This document shows, in pieces, positions 23,664 through 31,815 of a DNA stretch of 47,116 nucleotides. A model generated the notes under the pieces. The model saw only the letters and a program-made list of their open reading frames with translations, was not told the origin of the DNA and searched no databases. Both the position numbers and the translations under genes were made by a program. The stretch lies in contig CANETF010000014.1 in NCBI GenBank assembly GCA_947440575.1, positions 1 through 47,116 on the forward strand, in the 5' to 3' direction. Source of the DNA: Verrucomicrobiaceae bacterium. GTDB taxonomy: Bacteria; Verrucomicrobiota; Verrucomicrobiia; Verrucomicrobiales; Verrucomicrobiaceae. Position 1 is the stretch's first letter, and every line of letters starts with the position of its first letter.

Positions 23664-26138
23664 TCAAGCAAATCGTTCCCAGGCTGCCCGCAACTCACCC
23701 CGCACCTCCTCATGCGGCAGCCATAAAATCCCCGTCGCTTGCGGTTGAATGTTCTTCTTCAGCGGCGTGATCCGCGTCTTCTCCAGCACTAGTTGATCCG
23801 GCTCATACTGATCCTTCACCTTCTGCACCGCCTCCTCCGTCTGCGCTTCCAATTCCGCCATCTCCACCTTGAGTCGCTCCAACTCCGCCTCCGCCGCATC
23901 CGCATCCTTGCTCTCCTTCCACGCCTTTGACACCCCCGTCACCGTTGTCGAACTCGCCACCGAAGCCAGCCCACTCTTCCTCCCTCCCAGCAGCGCTCCC
24001 AGGATCGAACTCCCCACTTTCATAAACGTCGACATCTTCGCACTGCTCGCCTGCGCCTTCTGCGTCTCCACTTTGTCCAGCGCCTTGATCACCTTCGCTT
24101 CCAAAGCCTTCACCGACTTCGCCGACTTCGACTTGAGCTCTTCCACCGCCTTGTCGCGCAACTCCCTCGCCGCATGCGCCACCCGCGCCTTGAAGTCCCC
24201 TTCCGTCTCTCCCGGATTCGAGTAACTCTTGATCAACGGACTGAAAAACACCTCGATGCTCTCCTTGTTGTAAAGCTCATCCACGAAGTCCTTCTCAATG
24301 CTCGAGTACGTTCCGCTCTTCAGCGCCGCTCCTGGCAGCTCCGCAAACGCCGCCCCCTCCTCCGACGCCCCCTCAAATCTCGCTACCTCCAACTCCCTCG
24401 GCAGTTCGATGAACTTGTCCCAACTCACCCGCTGCCCCTTCACATCAATCTCATTCGCCAACGTCACCACTCGCTTCCCCGATATCCCCTTCTTCGTGTC
24501 TTCAAAAAGCACCTCCGCCGATCGCAGCATCGCCGGCACATAAGTCAGGTGCTCCGCTCCCACACCACCACTCGCACGCAAAAAGTACTCCTCCACTCCC
24601 TCCGGCAATTTCGGTTTGATCGTGTTGCGCACCCCTGAACTCGAACCCTTAGACGCCCCCGGAGGCGCAAAGCCATCCCCTTCTCCTTCCTCCTCCACCG
24701 CCTTCTTCGCCGGCCGAATCGGATCCATCAACTTCTTGATCAGATTCCGCGAAAGCGGCCCGCTCAGATAGCTCATCACCCACCTCACCTGAAACACCAC
24801 CGGATGATCCTCATGCACATTGTTCATCAGGAAAACTCGGTTCCCCAGCGACGCCAGCAACTTCTGCAGCATCCCCCGGTCAAACGCCACCCCGCTGCTG
24901 CTCGCCGCTCCCTGCAAGCCATCCAGCACCCGCTGCATGTCCCGCTCCGTCTGCAACCTCCCCAAAAACCACGTTCCAATGTTCGACAGCGCCTTGTAAT
25001 CCAAATCCACCGGATTCTGTGTCCCCAACAACAACCCCAGCCCGAACGCCCGCGCCTGCTTCAGCAAAATCATCATCGGCTTCTTCGATGGCGGATTCGC
25101 TGTCGGCGGCAAATAACCAAAAATCTCATCCATGTAAAACAGCGCCCGCAAACTCGTCGTCCCGCTCTGCTGCCGCATCCAACCCAAGAGCTGATTCATC
25201 AGCATCGACACAAAAAACATCCGCTCACTGTCGCTCAAGTGCGAGATGCAGAAGATCGAAATCCTCGGCTTCCCTTCCGGCGTGAAATACATCCGCTGAA
25301 TGTCCAGCGGCTCACCCTCCAGCCACACCCCGAACCCCGGACTCGCCAGCAGATTGTTCAGCTTCATCGCCAGATCCGACCGCTTCGCCTCCGGCAAAAA
25401 CGTATCGATGTCCACCACCCCCACCTTCCGAATCGGTGGCTGTTGAATCGCGTGCACCAGCACCTCCAAAGACAAACTCTGCCCCTTCGCCCAAAAATGC
25501 GCCACGATATTCGACAGTAAAATGTGCTCCTTGCTCTGCACCGGATCCGCATTGACCCCCATCAGCCCCAGCATCGACGACACCGTGCTCTCAATCCGAT
25601 CCGCCAACATCTCCCGATCCTCTATCACCGCCTCGCTCGGCGCATCCAGCGAACTCAAAATCGAAACCGGCAAGCCCGCGTTCGAACCCGGCGTGTAAAT
25701 CGCCATGTCCACTTTGTCACGCAGCGTCTGAATCCGCTCCTTGCTCTGTCCCCAATCCGCCAACCCCTTCGTCCAAGTCTCCGCCTCCTTCGCCGCATGT
25801 TCGTCCACCGTGCGCTCTTTCCGCCTCGCATCATCCTCATTCACCCATGGCTTGAACTCGTCCGCACTCAGATTCGGAAACTGCAGCAGCAAATTCCCAA
25901 TGTCCCCCTTCGGATCAATCGCAATCACCGGCACCCCGTCCATCGCCGCCTCCTCCAGCAAGGCCAAACAAAGCCCCGTCTTGCCAGACCCCGTCATCCC
26001 CAGCACCACCCCGTGCGTCACCAAATCCTTCGAGTCATACATCACCAGACTCTCCGCCATCGCCTTCGTCGCCACGTCATATTCGCGCCCCATGTAAAAG
26101 GCGCCCAGTTTTTCGTACAATTCAGGTGTGATAGTCAT
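23664..26138 (-). CDS. HerA/DUF87-like ATP-binding protein
   Basis: 824 residues. FtsK-HerA-fold ATPase: Walker A GMTGSGKTGLCLALLEEA (about residues 47-64), a PVIAIDPKGDIGNLL segment, Walker B-like ALFYMDEIFGYLPP and sensor GTQNPVDLDYKALSN. Residues about 460-640 are a separate region beginning near the basic PIRPAKKAVEEE linker. The C-terminus (about 690-800) is helical and coiled-coil-like (AEAELERLKVEMAELEAQTEEAVQKV). Proteins of this type are widespread. Some HerA ATPases pump DNA or work in defence with NurA or Sir2 partners; none is seen here. The upstream neighbour on the same strand is an NYN-LOTUS protein 88 bp away. Confidence 0.85.
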   Translation of the reverse strand: MTITPELYEKLGAFYMGREYDVATKAMAESLVMYDSKDLVTHGVVLGMTGSGKTGLCLALLEEAAMDGVPVIAIDPKGDIGNLLLQFPNLSADEFKPWVNEDDARRKERTVDEHAAKEAETWTKGLADWGQSKERIQTLRDKVDMAIYTPGSNAGLPVSILSSLDAPSEAVIEDREMLADRIESTVSSMLGLMGVNADPVQSKEHILLSNIVAHFWAKGQSLSLEVLVHAIQQPPIRKVGVVDIDTFLPEAKRSDLAMKLNNLLASPGFGVWLEGEPLDIQRMYFTPEGKPRISIFCISHLSDSERMFFVSMLMNQLLGWMRQQSGTTSLRALFYMDEIFGYLPPTANPPSKKPMMILLKQARAFGLGLLLGTQNPVDLDYKALSNIGTWFLGRLQTERDMQRVLDGLQGAASSSGVAFDRGMLQKLLASLGNRVFLMNNVHEDHPVVFQVRWVMSYLSGPLSRNLIKKLMDPIRPAKKAVEEEGEGDGFAPPGASKGSSSGVRNTIKPKLPEGVEEYFLRASGGVGAEHLTYVPAMLRSAEVLFEDTKKGISGKRVVTLANEIDVKGQRVSWDKFIELPRELEVARFEGASEEGAAFAELPGAALKSGTYSSIEKDFVDELYNKESIEVFFSPLIKSYSNPGETEGDFKARVAHAARELRDKAVEELKSKSAKSVKALEAKVIKALDKVETQKAQASSAKMSTFMKVGSSILGALLGGRKSGLASVASSTTVTGVSKAWKESKDADAAEAELERLKVEMAELEAQTEEAVQKVKDQYEPDQLVLEKTRITPLKKNIQPQATGILWLPHEEVRGELRAAWERFA

Positions 26139-26226
26139 GGGTCAAAAAGGAAAAAATCTGACTGCCCGTCAGGAGAACCATTCACTCTTTACCTCACCAC
26201 ATCAAAACACACAAGCCTCCTTCACC

Positions 26227-26970
26227 TTAGCCCCCCGCCTTCGGTCGGATCCTCACCGAATACGATATCCGGCTCGCCCCCCCATCCTCCTTCTTCACTT
26301 CAAAAAGATCGATCGCCTTGAATAAATCACTCAGCTTTCCAAACCCATAGTTTCGCGAATCAAACGAACCCTGATTCGAAATGTGATTCCCCACTCGTCC
26401 CAGCGACGCCCACCCATCCTCTCCCGCCTGTGCCTTCACCGCATTGCGCAGCATATTGATTAGCTTCGTATCCTGCTTTAGCGTATTCACCGTCGCCTTC
26501 GAATCACACACTGCCGCCGCCTTCGTCGGCACGTCTTCATCCAGATACAAAAAGCGCGTGCAGCTATTCACAAAAGCCGCCGCCGCCTTCTTTCCGCCAA
26601 AGCCAATTACCTGCCGTCCGTCCGCCCGCAGCCTGAGCACCAATGGCGTGAAATCACAGTCCGAAGACACTAGGCAAAACGTCCCCACATTCTTATTGTA
26701 CAGAATGTCCATCGCCTCAATCAGCAGCGCCATATCAGACGCATTCTTCCCCTTGATCAAATCAAACTGCTGCACCGGCTGGATCGCATACTCATGCAAT
26801 GCCCGCTCCCACCCCGCCAACCCTGGCTTCGTCCAGTTACCATAGGCCTTCCGAATGTTCACGACCCCGTACGTTGCCAGCTCCGCAATAATGAAATCAA
26901 TCTTCGCCGCCGGCGCATTGTCCGCATCGATCAGCAACGCGATATTCTCTTGGGAAGCAGCAGCATTCAT
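26227..26970 (-). CDS. NYN-domain ribonuclease with LOTUS/OST-HTH tail
   Basis: 247 residues. The NYN (PIN-like) nuclease domain is at about 8-150, with acidic residues in ALLIDADNAPAAK, KNASDMALLIEAMD and CLVSSDCDFTPLVLRLRADG. A short linker is followed by an OST-HTH/LOTUS RNA-binding domain at about 170-245 (LINMLRNAVKAQAGEDGWASLGRVGNHI, FGKLSDLFKAIDLFEV). This is the common bacterial NYN-LOTUS protein, probably an RNase of RNA decay or defence. A plausible ribosome site AAAGGA lies 7 nt before the ATG, one of few in this window. The HerA-like ATPase follows. Confidence 0.9.
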   Translation of the reverse strand: MNAAASQENIALLIDADNAPAAKIDFIIAELATYGVVNIRKAYGNWTKPGLAGWERALHEYAIQPVQQFDLIKGKNASDMALLIEAMDILYNKNVGTFCLVSSDCDFTPLVLRLRADGRQVIGFGGKKAAAAFVNSCTRFLYLDEDVPTKAAAVCDSKATVNTLKQDTKLINMLRNAVKAQAGEDGWASLGRVGNHISNQGSFDSRNYGFGKLSDLFKAIDLFEVKKEDGGASRISYSVRIRPKAGG

Positions 26971-27184
26971 AAGGCAGTCCTTTCGATGTCAAACTACCCC
27001 ACCCTCTCGAAAGCGAAAGCCGCAAAAGAGGGCCTCATTCGCACAAACCTAGCGGAGCCACTCATCGATATCTCATCCAGATTCCAAAGGCTTGCCATTC
27101 ACCCCCACCCACCCCATCGTATCTTCAATCCATCCGACCTAGCGACCGCAAGCGCGCTCAACCACGACCCCGCCACCACCTCCC

Positions 27185-28156
27185 ATGCCCGTCGAATTCC
27201 AAGACTACTATTCCACCCTCGGCGTGTCCCGGGAGGCGACCGAGGACGAAATCAAAAAGGCCTTCCGCAAACTCGCCCGCATCCACCACCCCGACGTCGC
27301 CGCCGACAAATCCACCGCCGAGGCCAAATTCAAAGAAATCAACGAAGCCTATGAAGTCCTCGGCGATCCCGAAAAACGCCGCAAGTACGACCAACTCGGC
27401 GCCCGCTGGCAAGACACCGCCACCGACCAACCTCACCCTTCGCAAACCTGGCAATCCGGCGGCCCTGAATCCGAGAACCAAGACTTCCACTTCACCGGCA
27501 CCGGCTTCAGCGACTTCTTCGAGCAATACTTCACTGGTGCCAGCCACCACGGTTACGCCCAACCCCCACCCGGTCCAAGCAATCGCCCCCGCCGTGGCTC
27601 CGATGTCGAAGGCGACATCCTCGTCACTCTCGAAGAAGCCATGCACGGCACCACCCGACCCATCTCCCTTCAAACCCTCAACCGCCAAACCGGCCAACGC
27701 GAAACCCAGTCCTTCCAGGTCCGTATCCCCCCGGGCGCCACCGACGGTCGTCGCATCCGCGTCCCCGCCCAAGGCTCCCCCGGCATCGGCGGCGGCCCTC
27801 CAGGCGATCTCTTCCTCCGAGTCCGCCACGCTGCCCACCCCGACTTCACCGCCCGCGACACTGACCTCCACCACGAACTCCCACTCGCCCCTTGGGAAGC
27901 CGTGCTCGGCACCGAAGTCATCGTCCCCACCCTCGACGGCTCCATCAAACTCCGCATCCCACCTGGCAGCGAAAACGGCCAAAAACTCCGCATCCGCAAT
28001 CGTGGCCTCCCCAAAGGCAAAACCGGTGATCGCGGCGACTTCTTCGTCACCCTCGACCTCCGAACCCCAGCCACCCTTACCGACGAGGAACGCACCCTCT
28101 GGGAAAAACTCCGCGACACCTCCTCCTTCCAACCCCGCAAATCCCCCACCCCATGA
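27185..28156 (+). CDS. cbpA: DnaJ-type co-chaperone CbpA
   Basis: 323 residues. The J domain is at 6-75 with HPD in RIHHPDVAADKSTAEAKFKEINEAYEVLGD. There is no zinc-finger domain, so it is a CbpA-type (class B) DnaJ. A glycine/phenylalanine-like linker precedes the C-terminal substrate domains: DVEGDILVTLEEAMHGT, RIPPGATDGRRIRVPAQG, GDLFLRVRHAAHPDFTARDTDLHHELPLAPWEAVLGTEV. It would stimulate DnaK ATPase. The stop overlaps the ATG of the cbpM-like gene (ATGA), as in proteobacterial cbpA-cbpM. Confidence 0.94.
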   Translation: MPVEFQDYYSTLGVSREATEDEIKKAFRKLARIHHPDVAADKSTAEAKFKEINEAYEVLGDPEKRRKYDQLGARWQDTATDQPHPSQTWQSGGPESENQDFHFTGTGFSDFFEQYFTGASHHGYAQPPPGPSNRPRRGSDVEGDILVTLEEAMHGTTRPISLQTLNRQTGQRETQSFQVRIPPGATDGRRIRVPAQGSPGIGGGPPGDLFLRVRHAAHPDFTARDTDLHHELPLAPWEAVLGTEVIVPTLDGSIKLRIPPGSENGQKLRIRNRGLPKGKTGDRGDFFVTLDLRTPATLTDEERTLWEKLRDTSSFQPRKSPTP

Positions 28157-28452
28157 CCACGCCCGACTCCCCTCCAACCGAGCACGGCCCCGCCTACACC
28201 CTGGACATCATCGCCAGCGCCTGCGGCATCTCTTCACAGACTGTCATCCACTACCACGAGCAGGGCCTCCTATCCCCTGCCTCTCAAGATGAAAGCGGCA
28301 CCGCTCTCTATGACGACGACTGCCTCCACCGCCTCCGCCGCATCGAACACCTTCGCGAAACCTACGCTCTCGAAACCGCCGCCCTCCGCCTCACCCTCGA
28401 CCTCATGGACGAAGTCGAACGCCTCCGCTCCGAACTCCGTCATCGCCGTTAA
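28153..28452 (+). CDS. cbpM: CbpM-like chaperone modulator (MerR_2 family)
   Basis: 99 residues. MerR-type winged-helix start YTLDIIASACGISSQTVIHYHEQGLLSP, then DDDCLHRLRRIEHLRETYALETAALRLTLDLMDEVERLR, as in CbpM, which binds the CbpA J domain and blocks its action on DnaK. The 4-bp overlap with cbpA supports this role over that of a free transcription factor. Confidence 0.85.
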   Translation: MTTPDSPPTEHGPAYTLDIIASACGISSQTVIHYHEQGLLSPASQDESGTALYDDDCLHRLRRIEHLRETYALETAALRLTLDLMDEVERLRSELRHRR

Positions 28453-28499
28453 GAACACCCCATCGCATCCGGCCACCAATCCAAACCGTTTCCTTTCGC

Positions 28500-29099
28500 A
28501 TGAAACGCATGCTCTGGATTATCCCCCTCCTCGTTCTGCTTCTCGCCGGAGGCTTCTTCATTTCCAGCTCCCGCGCCTCCACCGAAACCGCCCCCTACAC
28601 CGTCCTCGAAACCGACGACAAGATCGAAGTCCGCCTCTACGACACCCTGCACCTCGCCAAAGTCTCCCTCCCCGCTTCCGATCCGAAAGCCGAGAACATG
28701 GATGGTGCCTTCATGAAACTCTTCCGCTTCATCGACGGCGGTAACGAAACCGGAGAGAAAATCGCCATGACCACCCCGGTAATCATGCAGCGCACCAGCA
28801 CCGAATCCTCCATGAGCTTCGTCATGCCCAAAGCCATCGCCGAGAAAGGCACTCCCAAACCCAAGGGCGATGTCACCCTCGACCAACTCCCCTCCGTCAA
28901 AGTCGTCGCCATCCGCTTCAATGGTCGCAGCAATCCCGAAGTCGAAAAACAAAAGCTCGCCGCCCTGCAAACCTGGGCTCTAACCAAAAACCTCACCACC
29001 GAAGGCACTCCCCTCGTCGCCTACTACGATCCCCCCTGGACCCCCGGTCCCTTCCGCCGCAACGAAATCCTCCTCCGCCTCAAGGCCGAACCCAAGTAG
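28500..29099 (+). CDS. SOUL-family haem-binding protein
   Basis: 199 residues with an N-terminal membrane anchor or signal (MLWIIPLLVLLLAGGFFI). SOUL domain features: YTVLETDDKIEVRLYDTLHLAKV, AFMKLFRFIDGGNETGEKIAMTTPVIMQ, MSFVMPKAIAEKGTPKPKG, YYDPPWTPGPFRRNEILLRL. SOUL proteins bind haem or other tetrapyrroles; the exact role in bacteria is unclear. A 167-bp element lies 9 bp after the stop. Confidence 0.9.
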   Translation: MKRMLWIIPLLVLLLAGGFFISSSRASTETAPYTVLETDDKIEVRLYDTLHLAKVSLPASDPKAENMDGAFMKLFRFIDGGNETGEKIAMTTPVIMQRTSTESSMSFVMPKAIAEKGTPKPKGDVTLDQLPSVKVVAIRFNGRSNPEVEKQKLAALQTWALTKNLTTEGTPLVAYYDPPWTPGPFRRNEILLRLKAEPK

Positions 29100-29108
29100 C
29101 TAAAACAT

Positions 29109-29275
29109 AGACCGGTTCTCGAAAAGATTGTCATTTTGATCCGGCGAGCGCAGCGACCTCAATGGCAAGGAAGTCGCGCAGCCCGCTATTCAATCAATAA
29201 CGGGCAAGCGGCTGACGCCGCCAAAGAGGCCGCTCCGCCGCTGGGCAAGGTGACAAGGATTTCGAGAACCGGTCT
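29109..29275. mobile_element. 167-bp MITE-like element, copy 2
   Basis: Full-length copy, same size as 2145-2311 with about 11 substitutions and the same 16-bp terminal inverted repeats. It lies between the SOUL gene and nagA, where it harms no gene. Flanks are ACAT on the left and AAGG on the right, with no visible target duplication. The interior again has the CCGCTATT-type stem, with one mismatch here. Several differences from copy 1 are transitions in one block (about 29154-29163). Confidence 0.88.
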
Positions 29276-29326
29276 AAGGCCAACTTTCCTCTTCCCCTCC
29301 CGCCTCGCATCCGCTCCAATAGCGGC

Positions 29327-30235
29327 ATGAAACCCTTCGACATCCAGGTCAACGGCTACGCCGGCACCGATTTCAACTCCGACACACTCACCGCCGACGC
29401 CCTCCACCACGCCTGCCAGTGCCTCGCCCAGGACGGCGTCGACGCCATTCTCCTCACTCTCATCACGGACACCATCCCCGCCATGGAGTCCCGCCTCAAA
29501 CGCATCGTCGACTTCCTCGAAAAAGACAGCTTCGCCCGCCAGATGATCCCCGGCTTCCACCTCGAAGGCCCCTTCATCTCCCCCGAACCCGGCTACGTCG
29601 GTGCCCACCCTCCGCACGCCGTCAAACCCGCCAATCTCGAGGACATGAAACGCCTCCTCGACGCCTCCTATGGCCTCACCCGCCTCGTCACCCTCGCCCC
29701 CGAACACGACTCCCACTATCACGTCACCGAATTCCTCGCCAACAACCGCATCACCGTCTCCGCAGGCCACTGCGATCCCAGCCTCGATCAACTTGAAGCC
29801 GCCATCGGCCACGGCCTCTCCATGGTCACCCACCTCGGCAATGGCTGCCCTTTGCAAATGCATCGCCACAACAACTTCATCCAGCGCGCCCTCGCCCTCC
29901 ACGACCGCCTCTGGCTCTGCTTCATCCCCGACGGCGTCCACGTCGACTTCTTCGCCTTAAAGAACTACCTCCGCTGCGCCGGCCTCGAACGCACCATCTT
30001 CGTCACCGACGCCATCTCCGCCGCCCGCCTCGGACCCGGCAAATACCATCTCGCCGGTCGCGAAATCACCCTCGGCTCCGACCTCGTCGCCCGCCTCCCC
30101 AACGGCCAGTTCTGCGGATCCACCGTCACCCTCCCCCGCATCCAAACCCACGCCCTCCAAGACCTCCACCTCACCAAAGCCGACCTCACCCAACTCGTCG
30201 ACACCAACCCTCGGGCCGCGATAAACCTGATCTAG
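29327..30235 (+). CDS. nagA: N-acetylglucosamine-6-phosphate deacetylase, short form
   Basis: 302-residue amidohydrolase releasing acetate from GlcNAc-6-P. Motifs: DIQVNGYAGTDFN, GFHLEGPFISPEPGYVGAH (metal-binding E80), ITVSAGHCDPS, MVTHLGNGCPLQMH, LWLCFIPDGVHVDF, IFVTDAISAARLGPG, CGSTVTL. Canonical NagA is about 380 residues. This one starts directly at the barrel, without the ~50-residue N-terminal beta-sandwich strand region, and the usual THLFNAM is THLGNGC. No in-frame start upstream restores the missing part. It may act on a related amino-sugar or its product. No nagB is adjacent. Confidence 0.82.
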   Translation: MKPFDIQVNGYAGTDFNSDTLTADALHHACQCLAQDGVDAILLTLITDTIPAMESRLKRIVDFLEKDSFARQMIPGFHLEGPFISPEPGYVGAHPPHAVKPANLEDMKRLLDASYGLTRLVTLAPEHDSHYHVTEFLANNRITVSAGHCDPSLDQLEAAIGHGLSMVTHLGNGCPLQMHRHNNFIQRALALHDRLWLCFIPDGVHVDFFALKNYLRCAGLERTIFVTDAISAARLGPGKYHLAGREITLGSDLVARLPNGQFCGSTVTLPRIQTHALQDLHLTKADLTQLVDTNPRAAINLI

Positions 30236-30428
30236 CCTGTGCTATTCACGCACCTCGTCGCGACCCACCCAAAAGGTTGCGGCTGCAACCGTAACGAAGC
30301 GAAGACAGACAGCGAGAAACGAGCTGCTCGTAGGGTGCCACAGGCATCAACTCGGGCGCTGTTTCGAAAGGCTGAATGCATGGGTAAATCCTCGATGCCT
30401 TTCAATCCAAGCCCAACGCAGCAGATTC

Positions 30429-30436
30429 GGGATTTT
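30429..30436 (+). repeat. Target-site duplication GGGATTTT, left
   Basis: 8-bp direct repeat directly outside the left end of the ISL3 element, identical to 31727-31734. The preceding stretch 30236-30428 shows no gene. Confidence 0.9.
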
Positions 30437-31726
30437 GGTTCATCCGAGAAGTTGGTGCGGGGATCAGGTGCCAGTGAGGATGTGTTTTGATTCGTGGAGC
30501 GCGTAGATGCGCAGGTGGAGGAAGTCCACGTCGCGGTAACCGTAGGCCATGCGGGTGAGCCGTCCGATCTTGTTGTTAATGCCCTCCATGATTCCGGAGC
30601 TGATAGGATGGTCGAAATAGCTGAGGATCTGGCGGGCGTGTGTCAGCATGGTTTTGGCGAGCTGCTTGAGAGGCTGGATGGCTGTGGCGTAGGCCTTGAG
30701 TATCCACTCTTGCAGATACTTCTGGGCGGCCTCCTTGCCTGGCTGGTTCCAGAGCTGGCGCAGCTCCTCTTTGAGGTAGTAGGCCTTGGAGAGCGGCTCA
30801 TTGTAGGCTAGCGCCTCCTCCAACTTTGGGAGCTTGTCAGGGGGCAGGTTCTCTTTGCCGTAAAGCAGCAGGTAGCGTGTGCCTTTGATGAACTTTTGTC
30901 CTGTGACTTCCAGTGTGCGCTGCAACCCACGCCGTATCTCGTCGATCTTTTCGTTGGCGAGCTTGATGATGTGAAAGTGGTCGAAGACCAGCGCGGCGTC
31001 GGGCAAGTGCTCGTTGATGGCGCTCCAATACGCGCCGCTCATGTCACAGGCCACTGCCTCGATCTTCGTGCCGCTGCGCTTCAAGCGCTCCCAGAAGCCT
31101 TCCAACGCTTCCTTGCCCCGGCCTTTGCCCACCCATAACACGCGACCGCTGTCCAGATCGACCACCAGGGTCACATACTTGGCCTTCTTGCCGAGGTAGT
31201 TTTCGTCCACGCCGATGCGCCGCACGCCGCCCAGCGGCACATCTTCAAAGCGCCGCGCAAGATCGGCTTTCACAATGCTTTTGACTGTGTCCCAGCCCAG
31301 ATGCACCCAGCGCGCCACGTCCTGCAGGCTCATGAAGCGGCTCAACTCGCAGACGAATCGAGCCAGGGCCCGGCTGTGGTGGCTGTAGGCGGGGGCAAAG
31401 GGGGGGGTGCTCGAAGCTCCTGCCACAGGCCCGGCACTCGCATTTGGGCACCTCGACGACCAGCACCACTTGTTTGGGGCCGATGGGCAGGGTGTTGATA
31501 CGCCGCTGTCGTTTGCCGCGCCGCCAATACTCACGCTCCTCGCAGTGCGGGCAGATGATGGCTTCGTCTTTAACGGCCAGATGGAACTCCACCCGGCCCT
31601 CGACATACTTCGTGCTGCGATACTCGTAGTCCTCGCGCACGCCAAACGCGTGATATAGCAAACTCTGGCTCATCCCTCCCTTTTGCCATCACTCCGCGTT
31701 TTCCGCACCAACTTTCCGGATGAACC
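30437..31726 (-). mobile_element. ISL3-family insertion sequence, 1290 bp
   Basis: Bounded by imperfect inverted repeats of 24 bp (22 matches), each beginning GGTTCATCCG inward, and by a perfect 8-bp target duplication GGGATTTT, the length typical of ISL3. It carries one transposase gene on the - strand. The + strand here is G-rich, opposite to the C-rich resident DNA. Together with the intact ends this points to a recent insertion. Confidence 0.95.
30464..31673 (-). pseudogene. ISL3 transposase, frameshifted at a C8 run
   Basis: The N-terminal part (31673 to about 31400) encodes YHAFGVREDYEYRSTKY and a zinc-finger CPHCEEREYW...CECRACGRSFEHPP. The reading frame then shifts at a run of eight C (31400-31407 read as G on +), and the rest continues in the next frame: FAPAYSHHSRALARFVCE, MSLQDVARWVHLGWDTVK, RIGVDENYLGKK (Asp), VACDMSGAYWSAI, FDHFHIIKLANEKID and SGIMEGINNKIGRL (Glu) of the DDE domain. 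Removing one C restores a single ISL3-length protein of about 402 residues. This could be a true slippage mutation, a sequencing error, or a site rescued by transcriptional slippage. A GGGAGGG ribosome site abuts the ATG. Confidence 0.9.
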
Positions 31727-31734
31727 GGGATTTT
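31727..31734 (+). repeat. Target-site duplication GGGATTTT, right
   Basis: Identical to 30429-30436 and directly outside the right inverted repeat of the ISL3 element. Confidence 0.9.
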
Positions 31735-31815
31735 TAGCCGTTGCAGTAGGTGCTTAATGAATAATTCAGGCTACCCCCAGTTGCACTGCTCACATACTCA
31801 GCCTATTTCTCGCCT

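Noticed and set aside
29136..29330. Small protein encoded in the second 167-bp element
   Set aside because: The matching frame in the first copy is interrupted and the substitutions do not favour silent changes.
31400..31407. Programmed ribosomal frameshift in the transposase
   Set aside because: ISL3 transposases are normally one frame, and a C8 run is not a standard -1 slippery site; slippage mutation or sequence error is simpler.
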